DNA of 39,511 nucleotides from Sulfurimonas sp. (GTDB taxonomy: Bacteria; Campylobacterota; Campylobacteria; Campylobacterales; Sulfurimonadaceae), in assembly GCA_030654155.1 (NCBI GenBank), contig JAURYA010000054.1:1-39511 (forward strand). The letters run 5' to 3'. The notes under the pieces are model-generated. The model saw only the letters and a program-made list of their open reading frames with translations. It had not been told where the DNA came from and searched no databases. Position 1 is the first letter of the stretch. Each line of letters opens with the position of its first letter. The position numbers and the translations under genes are program-made. Positions 16,196-24,431 of the stretch are shown here, one piece after another.

Positions 16196-16714
16196 TTATA
16201 AATCTTTTGAGACAAAATAGCCTACTATAATCCCAATTAGAAGTGATGGAAGATATATAGATATATCTAAAAGCTCATTATTTTTAAGTGCTATAAAGCC
16301 CAAAATCAAAAATAGATATGGAACCAATCTATATAATGAAATACCGGCTTTGCTACCCTTTTTAATCTCTTTTAAATTTAAAATCTTTATTTTTTTCTTC
16401 TCTTCTATGACAATAGCTTTTAAATCAAGCTCGTCCGCGGGAGTTTCATTTATTGGAGTTTCGTCATAAAGCTCATACGGATCTTCAATCTCGTCTAAAA
16501 TATCTTTTTTTTCATCTATATTTTCAAGAGCAATCCCACTGTTTATCATTTTTTTATAAGCGTATGCAGAGCCTGCTATTATAAAAAAACTGCTCAAAAA
16601 GGCGACTTGCAGATTTATAAAAAAATTGAAGGATATTAGCGTTGTAGATAAAATTAACAGTTCAACAACGCCTATAATTTTAATAGTTTTTTTCACTATC
16701 GTCTTCGTCATCAT
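16196..16714 (-). CDS. Membrane protein of unknown function
   Basis: A 172-aa protein with an N-terminal hairpin of two membrane helices (about 12-52: GVVELLILSTTLISFNFFI and VAFLSSFFIIAGSAYAY), a charged cytoplasmic middle (about 55-120, rich in Asp/Glu then Lys), and two C-terminal helices (about 127-168). I know no name for it. It follows atpZ and overlaps it by 35 bases if the ATG at 16714 is used. A GTG at 16696 would shorten it by six residues, so the exact start is uncertain. Co-transcription with hemL-atpZ is likely. Confidence 0.75.
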   Translation of the reverse strand: MMTKTIVKKTIKIIGVVELLILSTTLISFNFFINLQVAFLSSFFIIAGSAYAYKKMINSGIALENIDEKKDILDEIEDPYELYDETPINETPADELDLKAIVIEEKKKIKILNLKEIKKGSKAGISLYRLVPYLFLILGFIALKNNELLDISIYLPSLLIGIIVGYFVSKDL

Positions 16715-17006
16715 CGTCTTGAAGTTGTTTTTTTATGGCATAGCGAGGCTCTTTCGCCAACTCTTCATACTCTTTATACTGTTTTGAGTAAGCTTTATAG
16801 ACATTCAGTACAGCTGCGGCTATACCTATAAAAACTCCAATCCATAGAGTCCAACCATACCCAGTTATATTTTTAAGCAAAATACCTATTCCAACACCCA
16901 TAAGAACTGCAACAACCATTGATATTCCGAGTGACAAGTTATCAGCTGCTTCAATAATTGGTTTTATTCTAGGAGCTTTTTGCTCCCTTTTATCATTATT
17001 TTGCAT
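16680..17006 (-). CDS. AtpZ/AtpI-family membrane protein
   Basis: A 108-aa protein with two membrane helices (about 22-44, [19 protein letters not shown]; and about 50-70, [18 protein letters not shown]), which is the AtpI/AtpZ fold associated with F-type ATP synthase assembly or cation delivery. A polar C-terminal tail ends in an acidic run (DDDDEDDSE). It is not next to an atp operon here but follows hemL with an 11-base overlap. Family membership is good; the function in this location is not established. Confidence 0.85.
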   Translation of the reverse strand: MQNNDKREQKAPRIKPIIEAADNLSLGISMVVAVLMGVGIGILLKNITGYGWTLWIGVFIGIAAAVLNVYKAYSKQYKEYEELAKEPRYAIKKQLQDDDDEDDSEKNY

Positions 17007-18291
17007 TTGTTATTTCTTTAAATATTTTGGCACTTGCTTTAATGGTATCTTCAATCATCTCATCTGTGATAGCAGTTGAGATAAAACCTGTTTCATAGAG
17101 TGAGCATGCAAAGTAAAAGCCCTCTGTTAACATCATGGAGTGGAATTTTGCAAAAAGTTTTGCATCTGAGTTGCATGCATCGGCAAAGTTTTTAACAGGT
17201 TTTTCGTTAAAGAAAAAGCCGAACATACTCCCTCTTGTGTCTATCTGCATTGTTATTTTGCAAGCAGCAGCCTCTTTTTGCATCCCCTCAACCAATCTTT
17301 TTGCACGCTCATTTAAAACCGATATAACCTGAGCATTTTTCTTTAATTTAGATATTGCCGCAAGTCCGGCAGCCATTGCTACTGGATTTCCGCTAAGTGT
17401 TCCTGCCTGATAGACCGGTCCCTCAGGTGAGAGTTTCGCCATGATTTCAGCTCTTGCACCAAAAGCACCTACAGGCATACCGCCGCCAATAACTTTTCCA
17501 AGAGTAACAATGTCAGGTTTAACGCCGGTTATTGACTCTGCACCGTTTATTGTCGCACGAAAACCGCTCATAACTTCATCAAAAATAAGCAGAGTTCCAT
17601 TCTCATCACAAATTTTTCTAAGTTCGTGTAAAAACTCTTTATCGGCAGGAACAAGCCCCATGTTTCCCGCTATTGGCTCTATAATGACACACGCAATGTC
17701 TTTTGAGTCTGCAAAACACTTTTTTACACTCTCAATATCATTGTACGTAGCCAGAAGAGTATGCTTTGTAAAATCAGCCGGCACACCCGGTGAACTTGGA
17801 TTTCCAAAAGTTGCAGCACCGCTTCCAGCTTGAACTAAAAGAGAATCGCTATGACCATGGTAGCAACCGATAAATTTTACAATGTCATCACGGAGAGTAA
17901 ATCCGCGAGCAAGACGAATAGCGCTCATTACAGCCTCTGTTCCGCTGCTTACAAATCTTATTTTGTCAATTGAGTCAAACGTAGAGATAACAAGCTCTGC
18001 CAAATCGCTCTCTGCCTGTGTTGGAGCGCCAAAGCTTAGACCGTGTTTAACGGCTTCGATTACCGCATTTTCTATCGACTCGTCTCTGTGTCCAAAAATC
18101 AGCGGACCCCAGCTTTGTACATAATCTACATATTTATTTCCGTCAATATCAGTTAAATATGCGCCCTTGCCCTCAGCTATAAAAAGAGGAGTTCCCCCTA
18201 CGCTGCTAAAAGCTCTAACCGGAGAGTTTACTCCACCTGGAATTAAATTTTGTGCCTGCTTAAAAGCTTTTACAGAACCACTTATACTCAT
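16996..18291 (-). CDS. hemL: Glutamate-1-semialdehyde 2,1-aminomutase
   Basis: PLP enzyme forming 5-aminolevulinate in the C5 haem pathway. Recognisable segments are [19 protein letters not shown] near residue 17, [28 protein letters not shown] (about 115-130), [24 protein letters not shown], and the PLP lysine in [16 protein letters not shown] (about 263-278). The length of 431 aa is standard. An AAGGTAA ribosome site and a minus-strand TATAAT (18317-18322) precede it. It heads a three-gene unit with the atpZ-like and membrane genes. Confidence 0.97.
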   Translation of the reverse strand: MSISGSVKAFKQAQNLIPGGVNSPVRAFSSVGGTPLFIAEGKGAYLTDIDGNKYVDYVQSWGPLIFGHRDESIENAVIEAVKHGLSFGAPTQAESDLAELVISTFDSIDKIRFVSSGTEAVMSAIRLARGFTLRDDIVKFIGCYHGHSDSLLVQAGSGAATFGNPSSPGVPADFTKHTLLATYNDIESVKKCFADSKDIACVIIEPIAGNMGLVPADKEFLHELRKICDENGTLLIFDEVMSGFRATINGAESITGVKPDIVTLGKVIGGGMPVGAFGARAEIMAKLSPEGPVYQAGTLSGNPVAMAAGLAAISKLKKNAQVISVLNERAKRLVEGMQKEAAACKITMQIDTRGSMFGFFFNEKPVKNFADACNSDAKLFAKFHSMMLTEGFYFACSLYETGFISTAITDEMIEDTIKASAKIFKEITNAK

Positions 18292-18316
18292 TTAAATTAC
18301 CTTAATATTTTTTGTC

Positions 18317-18354
18317 ATTATAGCAAAGTTGTATTAATCTATATTAGTTATAAT
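18317..18354. promoter_or_regulatory. Divergent -10 boxes of hemL and the TonB-type gene
   Basis: A minus-strand TATAAT at 18317-18322 (context TTTGCTATAAT) points to hemL. A plus-strand TATAAT at 18349-18354 (context TTAGTTATAAT) points to the TonB-type gene. Both are exact hexamers in a 94-base divergent gap. Confidence 0.55.
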
Positions 18355-18385
18355 TCTTCAAAATTTTATAAGTAAATGGAATCTC

Positions 18386-19243
18386 TTGAATCGCTCATAT
18401 TTTGCCCTGTTTGTTGCACTTTTAATACACTTTATACTATTGCTGCTGTTTTGGCTTCTTGGAGCAGTTACGCCTGAGACAAAACAGCAGGAAAAACCAA
18501 AAGAGAATAGAATAAAAGTTTCACTAAAAGAAGCACCGAAGAGAGTTGAAAAAGCAGAAGACGCAAATGTGCCAACAATGGCTCCTCCTATGCCAAAAGG
18601 CAGCCAGCTAAAAGAGATAGCCGAGCCTATGAAAAAGCCGCCGATAAAATATGAGCCAAAAAAAATCGAGCAGCAAAACAGTCCTAAATTACCTATTATT
18701 CCTACAAAAGCAGAAGATAAAAAAGAGCCGAGGCCAAAGATTGAGCCGCTTCCGCCGACAAAGCCGTATGTAGAATTGCCACAAAAAGAGAAAAAAAAAG
18801 AGAAAAAACCTTACGAATGGTTGGCAGAAGATAAATCATCCGAGGAAGTAAAAGATAAAAAAAGTGAACAACAAAGCGGAAGTAATGTTATTAATTCAGA
18901 CCTTAAAGAACTTTATGGGAGTGAATTTGGCAAACTGACGCCAGGACAGCAAAAATATCTTATTGATAACCAAGAGATTATGAGAAGAATTACACAGGAG
19001 ATTTTAAACAGGATTGCCAGAGTAAATATTCGCCACGACATGAACATAAATAGAACAAATATTGTAGAGTTTTACCTTCATCCAAATGGAGATATGACAG
19101 ACTTTAAATTTCTTCAATCAAGCGGATACCATATACTTGATACAACTACGCAGGAGACCATTGAATTTGCATACAGCCGATATCCGAGACCGGCTGAAAA
19201 GATACTAGTCAGATATAATGTATTTTACAATCTGGCTAGATAG
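18386..19243 (+). CDS. TonB-type energy transducer / C-terminal TonB domain protein
   Basis: Periplasm-spanning protein of the TonB/TolA kind. Translation starts at a TTG (18386) with a weak ATGGA ribosome site, giving an N-terminal membrane anchor at residues about 4-27 (LFVALLIHFILLLLFWLLG). A long proline/lysine/glutamate-rich linker follows (about 35-165). The C-terminal alpha/beta domain (about 190-285) has VEFYLHPNGDMTDFKFLQSS, as in TonB C-terminal domains. No exbB/exbD or receptor gene adjoins it, so its partner is unknown and TolA-like service cannot be excluded. Confidence 0.82.
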   Translation: MNRSYFALFVALLIHFILLLLFWLLGAVTPETKQQEKPKENRIKVSLKEAPKRVEKAEDANVPTMAPPMPKGSQLKEIAEPMKKPPIKYEPKKIEQQNSPKLPIIPTKAEDKKEPRPKIEPLPPTKPYVELPQKEKKKEKKPYEWLAEDKSSEEVKDKKSEQQSGSNVINSDLKELYGSEFGKLTPGQQKYLIDNQEIMRRITQEILNRIARVNIRHDMNINRTNIVEFYLHPNGDMTDFKFLQSSGYHILDTTTQETIEFAYSRYPRPAEKILVRYNVFYNLAR

Positions 19244-19249
19244 TGGAGC

Positions 19250-19285
19250 AAAAAAGCCTCTAATTATCTCTGTTTAACAGAGATA
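19250..19285 (-). terminator. Terminator after the CitE-like gene
   Basis: A perfect 10-bp inverted repeat (19265-19274 with 19276-19285) sits in the last codons of the CitE-like gene. On the minus strand it is followed, after a G/C-rich patch that can pair further (TAGAGGC), by six T residues (19250-19255). Confidence 0.55.
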
Positions 19286-20192
19286 GAGCTCCCTTGTATA
19301 TCGGCTCATCTATAAACCCAAACTCGTCGTCTTCAAAACCGGTAATGCCCTCTTCTTTTTTTAGCTCAAAAAGTCTAATTATAGTTTTTGCTCTTCTTAT
19401 CTCTCTCTCGCTATCTGAAAATATCTTGTTCACAAGTTTTGCCTGCTCCGGAGAGATGCACCCTTTTGCATCATAACCCATGCTCTTTTCTAAAGTTATC
19501 CATTTTTCAAACTCATCTAAGTTTTTAAACTCCTGATAAACAAAAGAGACAGGTCTTACTCCAATAACTCTACATGTAATTAAAAATTGCGACAAAATAT
19601 GGAGCATCACAGGGTTATCTTTTGTAATGAGACTTTGAGGCAGCTTCATATCAGCAAATAGATCCAAAATACCGAGATAAAAAGTAGTAACTCTTTTGTC
19701 AATTTTCAGTTGTGCCAAATTGGCCCATGCACTGCTTGTTTCTATAGATAAGTGAAGCTCAGTTTTTTTATCTAAGAGCTCGTAAACGGATTCTATCTCT
19801 TTTACATCTCTTATTTTTGGCACCCTGATGGCATCGGGCATAAATTGATTTAGATAAGTTATCTCCTCATACCCACCCTCAACCAGAGAATTTACACGAA
19901 CCACGAGTTTCTTATCACATCTCTTATGGTGAGAAAGAAAAATCGCGCATAAAACAAGTCCAAACGGCTTATCTTCCTTGCTCACGCCATCTTCAAGATT
20001 TAAAACTATGCAGTCTGCTTCAACTGAGTCTATCTTCATTAAATGCTCAAGATTGTTGCATGAGAGCATTAAAACAGAGCGAAAATCTTTTCTCCTGTTA
20101 ATCATCCTGTACGTAGGACTTGCCAATGCATCCAGTGCTGCCAAATCTCTATTTTCATATGCGGCTTTTACTTCTTCAAAATTACTTAACAT
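19260..20192 (-). CDS. CitE-like HpcH/HpaI-family lyase
   Basis: TIM-barrel lyase of the HpcH/HpaI/CitE superfamily. The segments RSVLMLSCNNLEHLMKI, CIVLNLEDGVSKEDK (metal/substrate glutamate), VVRVNSL, IRVPKIRDV, LSIETSSAWANL and FYLGILDLFADM (about 170-195) correspond to successive barrel strands. Related enzymes cleave acyl-CoA esters such as citryl-CoA or malyl-CoA, but the substrate here cannot be read from the sequence. The length of 310 aa is normal. Its ATG overlaps the end of the upstream cytochrome gene by 11 bases. No citrate lyase alpha or gamma subunits are nearby. Confidence 0.85.
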   Translation of the reverse strand: MLSNFEEVKAAYENRDLAALDALASPTYRMINRRKDFRSVLMLSCNNLEHLMKIDSVEADCIVLNLEDGVSKEDKPFGLVLCAIFLSHHKRCDKKLVVRVNSLVEGGYEEITYLNQFMPDAIRVPKIRDVKEIESVYELLDKKTELHLSIETSSAWANLAQLKIDKRVTTFYLGILDLFADMKLPQSLITKDNPVMLHILSQFLITCRVIGVRPVSFVYQEFKNLDEFEKWITLEKSMGYDAKGCISPEQAKLVNKIFSDSEREIRRAKTIIRLFELKKEEGITGFEDDEFGFIDEPIYKGALSLLNRDN

Positions 20193-20532
20193 TTGATATA
20201 TTGCCTTTTTTCTTCTCTTGTAGATAAAAGTATAGCGCCTTGATCTCTTTTTGTGTCAAAAAGTACCTCGGCATACCATTCTTTCTTATATTTAAAGCTT
20301 CATAAAATTCGTTAAAATTCATGTTGTTTATAACAGGACCGCCAAAGCTCTTCTGTTCTTTTTTATGCTCATATCTGGCAACTAATTTGCCCTCTCCAGA
20401 GTCGCCATGGCACTTATGACACCCTATCCCTCTCGGATTTTTATACAATGAAGAAGCATATTCCATAGGCGTTATAAAACTGCTTTTGGCTAATAGAGAA
20501 AATGGCAACAACATAAACAATATTCTTCTCAT
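20182..20532 (-). CDS. Periplasmic monohaem cytochrome c
   Basis: Class I c-type cytochrome. The chosen start MRRILFMLLPFSLLAKSSF (ATG at 20532) gives a signal peptide. The frame could extend 13 residues further, but an AAAAGGGAAAA ribosome site supports this ATG. One CXXCH (CHKCH, about residues 38-42) binds haem. GMPRYFLTQKEIKALYFYL near the C-terminus supplies a probable axial methionine and the closing helix. At 116 aa it is a small electron carrier. It is translationally coupled to the CitE-like gene by an 11-base overlap. Confidence 0.88.
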   Translation of the reverse strand: MRRILFMLLPFSLLAKSSFITPMEYASSLYKNPRGIGCHKCHGDSGEGKLVARYEHKKEQKSFGGPVINNMNFNEFYEALNIRKNGMPRYFLTQKEIKALYFYLQEKKKGNISNVK

Positions 20533-20612
20533 AAAGCGTTTTCCCTTTTTGTTTTGACACAATTTGAACAAAGTCCAAATTTGTTACGCTAGCCGCTATG
20601 GCACTAAAGCTT

Positions 20613-20664
20613 GCCTTTAAAAAGGCGGAAAACTTCTTTCAGAAGAAGGTTGTGAAAGAAGTTT
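20613..20664 (+). repeat. Two tandem inverted repeats upstream of folD
   Basis: GCCTTT/AAAGGC (20613-20618 and 20621-20626) forms a tight stem. An exact 11-bp repeat follows (AAACTTCTTTC at 20630-20640, GAAAGAAGTTT at 20654-20664). Both lie in the 140-base divergent gap, just upstream of the folD -10 box. They may be protein-binding sites or hairpins of a short transcript. Confidence 0.5.
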
Positions 20665-20677
20665 AAACATATAAAGG

Positions 20678-20683
20678 TATAAT
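20678..20683 (+). promoter_or_regulatory. Predicted -10 box for folD
   Basis: TATAAT (context AAAGGTATAAT) lies 28 bases before the folD ATG and immediately downstream of the tandem inverted repeats. Confidence 0.6.
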
Positions 20684-20711
20684 AACAAAAAAATAATATT
20701 ATGAGGTTTAA

Positions 20712-21569
20712 ATGCAACTTCTTGATGGAAAAGCACTCTCAGCAAAAATAGAAAAAAATATTGTAGATGAAGTAAAAGATTTAAAAAACAAGACTGGTCT
20801 TGTTCCAGGACTTGCAGTTATATTGGTAGGTCAAGACCCCGCAAGCGCGGCTTATGTCAACATGAAGAAAAAAGCTTGTGACAGAGTTGGTTTTTACTCT
20901 GTTACACATGAAATGCCGAGCGATATCTCTCAAGCAGCTATTGAAAACACAATTAAGATGATGAATAGCAATCCAAACATAGACGGAATTCTTATTCAAC
21001 TCCCTCTTCCTTCTCAAATAGATACTACAAAAATACTTGAACTGGTAGAGCCAAGCAAAGATGTAGATGGTTTTCATCCATATAATGTCGGCAGACTTAC
21101 AACAGGACTTGATGGTTTTGTTCCCTGCACTCCCCTTGGTGTTATGAAACTATTAGCAGAGTACAACATAGATGTAAAGGGAAAAAACTGTGTCGTAGTC
21201 GGTGCTTCTAATATCGTTGGAAAACCTATGGCTTCACTGCTTCTAAACGCTAATGCGACGGTTGAAATCTGCCATATTTTTACAGATGATTTGAAAAAAC
21301 ACACACTCAACGCGGATATCCTTTTTGTCGGCGTCGGAGTTATAAACCTAATCAAAGAAGAGATGGTAAAAGATGGCGTTATTATTGTTGATATCGGCAT
21401 AAACCGCACAAACGACGGCAAACTGGTGGGTGATGTTGACTTTGAGAGAGTTAGCAAAAAGTGCTCATACATCACTCCTGTTCCAGGCGGTGTTGGACCT
21501 ATGACTATCGCCATGCTGCTTAGCAATACACTAAAGGCTGCAAAAGCCAACTCAGAAGAAAGAGAGTAA
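20712..21569 (+). CDS. folD: Methylene-THF dehydrogenase / methenyl-THF cyclohydrolase
   Basis: Bifunctional enzyme interconverting 5,10-methylene- and 10-formyl-THF with NADP. Characteristic parts are VGQDPASAAYVNMKKKAC (about 39-56, catalytic Tyr and Lys), GILIQLPLPSQID (about 95-107), the nucleotide-binding VVVGASNIVGKPMASLL (about 160-176), and PVPGGVGPMTIAML (about 257-270). At 285 aa it is complete. A GAGG ribosome site precedes it. Its stop is immediately followed by the lepB ATG. Together with purU it governs the formyl-THF pool. Confidence 0.97.
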   Translation: MQLLDGKALSAKIEKNIVDEVKDLKNKTGLVPGLAVILVGQDPASAAYVNMKKKACDRVGFYSVTHEMPSDISQAAIENTIKMMNSNPNIDGILIQLPLPSQIDTTKILELVEPSKDVDGFHPYNVGRLTTGLDGFVPCTPLGVMKLLAEYNIDVKGKNCVVVGASNIVGKPMASLLLNANATVEICHIFTDDLKKHTLNADILFVGVGVINLIKEEMVKDGVIIVDIGINRTNDGKLVGDVDFERVSKKCSYITPVPGGVGPMTIAMLLSNTLKAAKANSEERE

Positions 21570-22379
21570 ATGAAAGAGATTCTGCACAAAACATACAAAT
21601 TTTCAAACTCATGGACGGGAACTATTATAATTGTTCTTTTCGTTATATTTTTTATTGCTCAGGCTTTTAAAATTCCAAGCGGTTCCATGAAAAATTCTCT
21701 GCTGATAGGTGACCATCTTTTTGCTAAAAAGTTTGCATACGGCATACCTATGCCTCACCTTCCTTTTTTGGAAATCTCCATCATGCCGTGGAGCGATAGC
21801 TTGCGTCTTATGGACGGTGATACACCTAAACGTGGCGATATTGTTATCTTTAGACCGCCACACAACACCAAGCAGCACTTCGTAAAGAGATGTGTAGCTC
21901 TTCCTGATGATGAACTTTTTGTTTTGCATAAAGATTTATATATTCATTACAGTGAAGGCAATGAGTGGATTGAAAAAAACTTTCAAGGGTATGAAATCCT
22001 TCCTTTTGCCGGAAAGCTTTGGGTCAAAAACCCATATATGAAGGATCATCCGGGAATCAGCCATGATGATAAGATTGTAGATAACGGACAATTTCCTATG
22101 CCGATATTTAACTTTGCACCTATTAAAGTTGATAAGGACCACTACTTTATGATGGGAGATAATCGTGACCACTCAAACGACAGCCGTTTTTGGGGTGCCG
22201 TGCCTTATGAAAATATAGAGGGAACTCCATGGTTCGTCTATTTCTCAATTGATGAAAAATGGGAAATTAGATGGGATAGAATCGGAAAAACTCCAACTGA
22301 TTTGGAATCTCCTGCTCAACTAGAAAAAGCTATTGCAGAGAGAGTAAAAACAGATAAAGATGATTATGGAATCTATTGA
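21570..22379 (+). CDS. lepB: Signal peptidase I
   Basis: Membrane serine protease that removes Sec signal peptides. One N-terminal membrane helix (about 16-33) is followed by box B IPSGSMKNSLL with catalytic Ser39. Box D FVKRCVALPDD holds the general base Lys106, and box E MMGDNRDHSNDSRFWG lies at about 191-206. The length of 269 aa and the single anchor are the usual Campylobacterota form. It starts with no gap after folD and overlaps the site-2 protease gene at its 3' end. Confidence 0.97.
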   Translation: MKEILHKTYKFSNSWTGTIIIVLFVIFFIAQAFKIPSGSMKNSLLIGDHLFAKKFAYGIPMPHLPFLEISIMPWSDSLRLMDGDTPKRGDIVIFRPPHNTKQHFVKRCVALPDDELFVLHKDLYIHYSEGNEWIEKNFQGYEILPFAGKLWVKNPYMKDHPGISHDDKIVDNGQFPMPIFNFAPIKVDKDHYFMMGDNRDHSNDSRFWGAVPYENIEGTPWFVYFSIDEKWEIRWDRIGKTPTDLESPAQLEKAIAERVKTDKDDYGIY

Positions 22380-23043
22380 TTTACTTAAAATTTTAGCAGC
22401 AGTTCTGGCTTTAGCCGTAGCTATTATCGGGCATGAGATAATGCATGGGTGGATAGCCTACATTTACGGCGATACCACTGCTAAAAATGCAGGCAGACTC
22501 TCAATAAATCCGCTTGTGCATGTAGATTTAGTCGGCACTATCATAGTTCCTGCAACTATGTATTTTTTACCGATGCTTTTTGGAGCTGATAGCGGCTTTT
22601 TATTTGGCTGGGCAAAACCTGTGCCGGTAAATATGGCTACCGTAATAAAAAGAGCCGGCTATAATGGTGCAATGCAGGTTGACTTAGCGGGAGTTGTATA
22701 TAACTTTACAGTGGCTCTAGTCGCATCTGTTTTCATCGTATATATGAGCCAGCCAACGAATGCTGACAGCTTATTTTACATCTTTGCCTATCTTTTTGTG
22801 TTCCAACTGCTTATAATAAATGTTGTTTTGGGTGTGTTTAACCTGCTCCCGATACCTCAATTTGACGGTGCACACTTTCTTATGCACTTGGCAATGAAGT
22901 ATAAAATAAATTCTGTTGCGGAGTTCTTTTATAAAAATGAAAGATATGGAATAATTATAGTTTTAATAATTTTGATGACACCTCTAAAAGATTATTTGCT
23001 ACTTATGCCGGTGCAGCTAATTTTAAATCTGCTGTTATCATAA
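22366..23043 (+). CDS. Site-2 protease family membrane metalloprotease (M50)
   Basis: Intramembrane zinc protease-like protein. From the ATG at 22366 the first helix carries the HEIMH zinc motif (His23, Glu24, His27). FNLLPIPQFDGAH (about 163-175) supplies the third zinc ligand, Asp. Six or so hydrophobic segments are visible and no PDZ domain is present, as in the short stand-alone M50 group. The frame can open at 22360, but either start lies inside the lepB coding end, so the genes are coupled. Substrates are unknown. Confidence 0.9.
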   Translation: MESIDLLKILAAVLALAVAIIGHEIMHGWIAYIYGDTTAKNAGRLSINPLVHVDLVGTIIVPATMYFLPMLFGADSGFLFGWAKPVPVNMATVIKRAGYNGAMQVDLAGVVYNFTVALVASVFIVYMSQPTNADSLFYIFAYLFVFQLLIINVVLGVFNLLPIPQFDGAHFLMHLAMKYKINSVAEFFYKNERYGIIIVLIILMTPLKDYLLLMPVQLILNLLLS

Positions 23044-23053
23044 AAGGAAGAGA

Positions 23054-23488
23054 ATGAAGTTTTATATTGCTACTGATCACGCCGGAGTTGATCTTAAAGA
23101 TTATACGGTTGAATTATTGAAAGAAAAAGGTCATGAGGTTGTTGATCTGGGGCCATTTTCTAAAGAAAGAGTTGATTATCCTGACTATGCCGAAAAAGTT
23201 TCTAAAGCGGTTTTGACGGATAAAGAGTCACACGGCATACTAATCTGCGGTTCCGGTATTGGAATGAGCATGGCGGCTAACAGACATAGCGGGATTCGCG
23301 CGGCGTTATGCCATGATGCATATACCGCAACCGTTGCCCGCGGACATAACGATGCAAATGTGTTATGTTTTGGCGAGAGAATCATAGGCAAAGGCGTGGC
23401 CGAATCCATACTTGACGCTTGGTGTGCCGGCAGTTTTGATGGCGGTCGTCATACAGGACGAGTAGAAAAAATAGAAGCAATTCATTAA
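23054..23488 (+). CDS. rpiB: Ribose-5-phosphate isomerase B
   Basis: Interconverts ribose-5- and ribulose-5-phosphate in the pentose phosphate route. Signature segments are YIATDHAGVDLK at the N-terminus, VDYPDYA, HGILICGSGIGMSMAANRHSGIRAA in the middle with the active-site cysteine, and GHNDANVLCFGERIIG. At 144 aa it is full length. AAGGAAG precedes the ATG, ten bases after the protease gene. Confidence 0.96.
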   Translation: MKFYIATDHAGVDLKDYTVELLKEKGHEVVDLGPFSKERVDYPDYAEKVSKAVLTDKESHGILICGSGIGMSMAANRHSGIRAALCHDAYTATVARGHNDANVLCFGERIIGKGVAESILDAWCAGSFDGGRHTGRVEKIEAIH

Positions 23489-23512
23489 TATTGCCTCTTT
23501 GGGCAGAAGAGT

Positions 23513-23518
23513 TATAAT
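23513..23518 (+). promoter_or_regulatory. Predicted -10 box before the coiled-coil gene
   Basis: TATAAT in the context GAGTTATAAT lies 21 bases before the ATG at 23539, so an internal promoter for the coiled-coil-apt-trpB-pepA genes is possible. The leader would be very short. Confidence 0.45.
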
Positions 23519-23538
23519 TTTAAAAAAAAGGATTTGTG

Positions 23539-23871
23539 ATGTTTTGGGAATGGTCACTTTTAACACTGCTATCTATCTTATCTGTATATCTATTTGTAAA
23601 AATGTTTTATTTTAAAAGCATTACAAACAAAGAACAACGAAGCAATGACTTGATGAAGTTAACTCTTCAAGAGGCAGAAATACTTATTAGAAAGTATCAG
23701 ATTCAACTCCAGCGCGCACTTGGAAATGTTGATATCTTGAGTGATGAGTTGACAAAATTAAGAAATGAACTTAAAGTTTTAAAGCAGAGAAATACCAAGC
23801 ATAGACAAGAGACAGATCGTCTTAACAATAAAATAAAAGCGTTAGAGAGTCGCATAGACGCTCTGATATAA
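23539..23871 (+). CDS. Membrane-anchored coiled-coil protein
   Basis: A 110-aa protein with one N-terminal membrane helix (about 4-22, EWSLLTLLSILSVYLFVKMF) followed by a long coiled coil (about 45-108, heptad-like LSDELTKLRNELKVLKQRN and LNNKIKALESRID). The ATG at 23539 is preferred over the GTG one codon earlier because of AAAGGA spacing. I cannot name a family. It sits 11 bases upstream of apt and is probably in the same transcript. A scaffold or cell-envelope role is only inferred from architecture. Confidence 0.78.
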   Translation: MFWEWSLLTLLSILSVYLFVKMFYFKSITNKEQRSNDLMKLTLQEAEILIRKYQIQLQRALGNVDILSDELTKLRNELKVLKQRNTKHRQETDRLNNKIKALESRIDALI

Positions 23872-23882
23872 AGGACTAAAAT

Positions 23883-24431
23883 ATGACACTTAGCAACACT
23901 GAAAGAAAAATAATAGAAAATTCGATTAGAGATGTAAAAGATTTTCCAAAACCGGGCATTATATTTAAAGACATTACAACTCTTTTGAGTGATAAAGAGG
24001 CTTATGGCGTGCTGATGAACCACCTTTATCAAAGATATAAAGGGTATAACTTAGATTATATAGCAGGGATTGATGCAAGAGGATTTATCTTCGGTGCAGC
24101 GCTTGCTCAAATGTTGGGCATTGGTTTTGTGCCTATACGTAAAAAAGGGAAGCTCCCGTACACAACAATCAGTGAAAAATATTCTCTGGAGTATGGCGTG
24201 GATGAGATAGAAGTTCATATCGATGCGTTTAGCGCAATTCCAAATGCGAGAGTTCTTCTCATAGATGATCTTATTGCAACCGGCGGCACTGCAAATGCTG
24301 CTGCAAAACTGATTAAACAGGCAGGTGCTTCATGCTTGGAAGCTTGTTTTATTATAGGTCTTAACTTTTTTGACGGACAAAAAAACTTAAAAGAGATAAC
24401 AAATGTTTACTCTTTGATTGAGGTAAATTAA
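23883..24431 (+). CDS. apt: Adenine phosphoribosyltransferase
   Basis: Salvages adenine to AMP using PRPP. The PRPP loop [21 protein letters not shown] (about 122-142) is intact, as are the N-terminal [20 protein letters not shown] and [14 protein letters not shown]. The length of 182 aa is normal. The stop codon overlaps the trpB start as TAATG. Confidence 0.97.
   Translation: MTLSNTERKIIENSIRDVKDFPKPGIIFKDITTLLSDKEAYGVLMNHLYQRYKGYNLDYIAGIDARGFIFGAALAQMLGIGFVPIRKKGKLPYTTISEKYSLEYGVDEIEVHIDAFSAIPNARVLLIDDLIATGGTANAAAKLIKQAGASCLEACFIIGLNFFDGQKNLKEITNVYSLIEVN

Noticed and set aside
17441..17833. 130-codon ORF opposite hemL
   Set aside because: It lies wholly within the complement of hemL, has no start context and no recognisable domain.
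21074..21598. 174-codon ORF opposite folD
   Set aside because: Frame shadow: Ser/Pro/Thr-rich, no ribosome site, and fully covered by folD.
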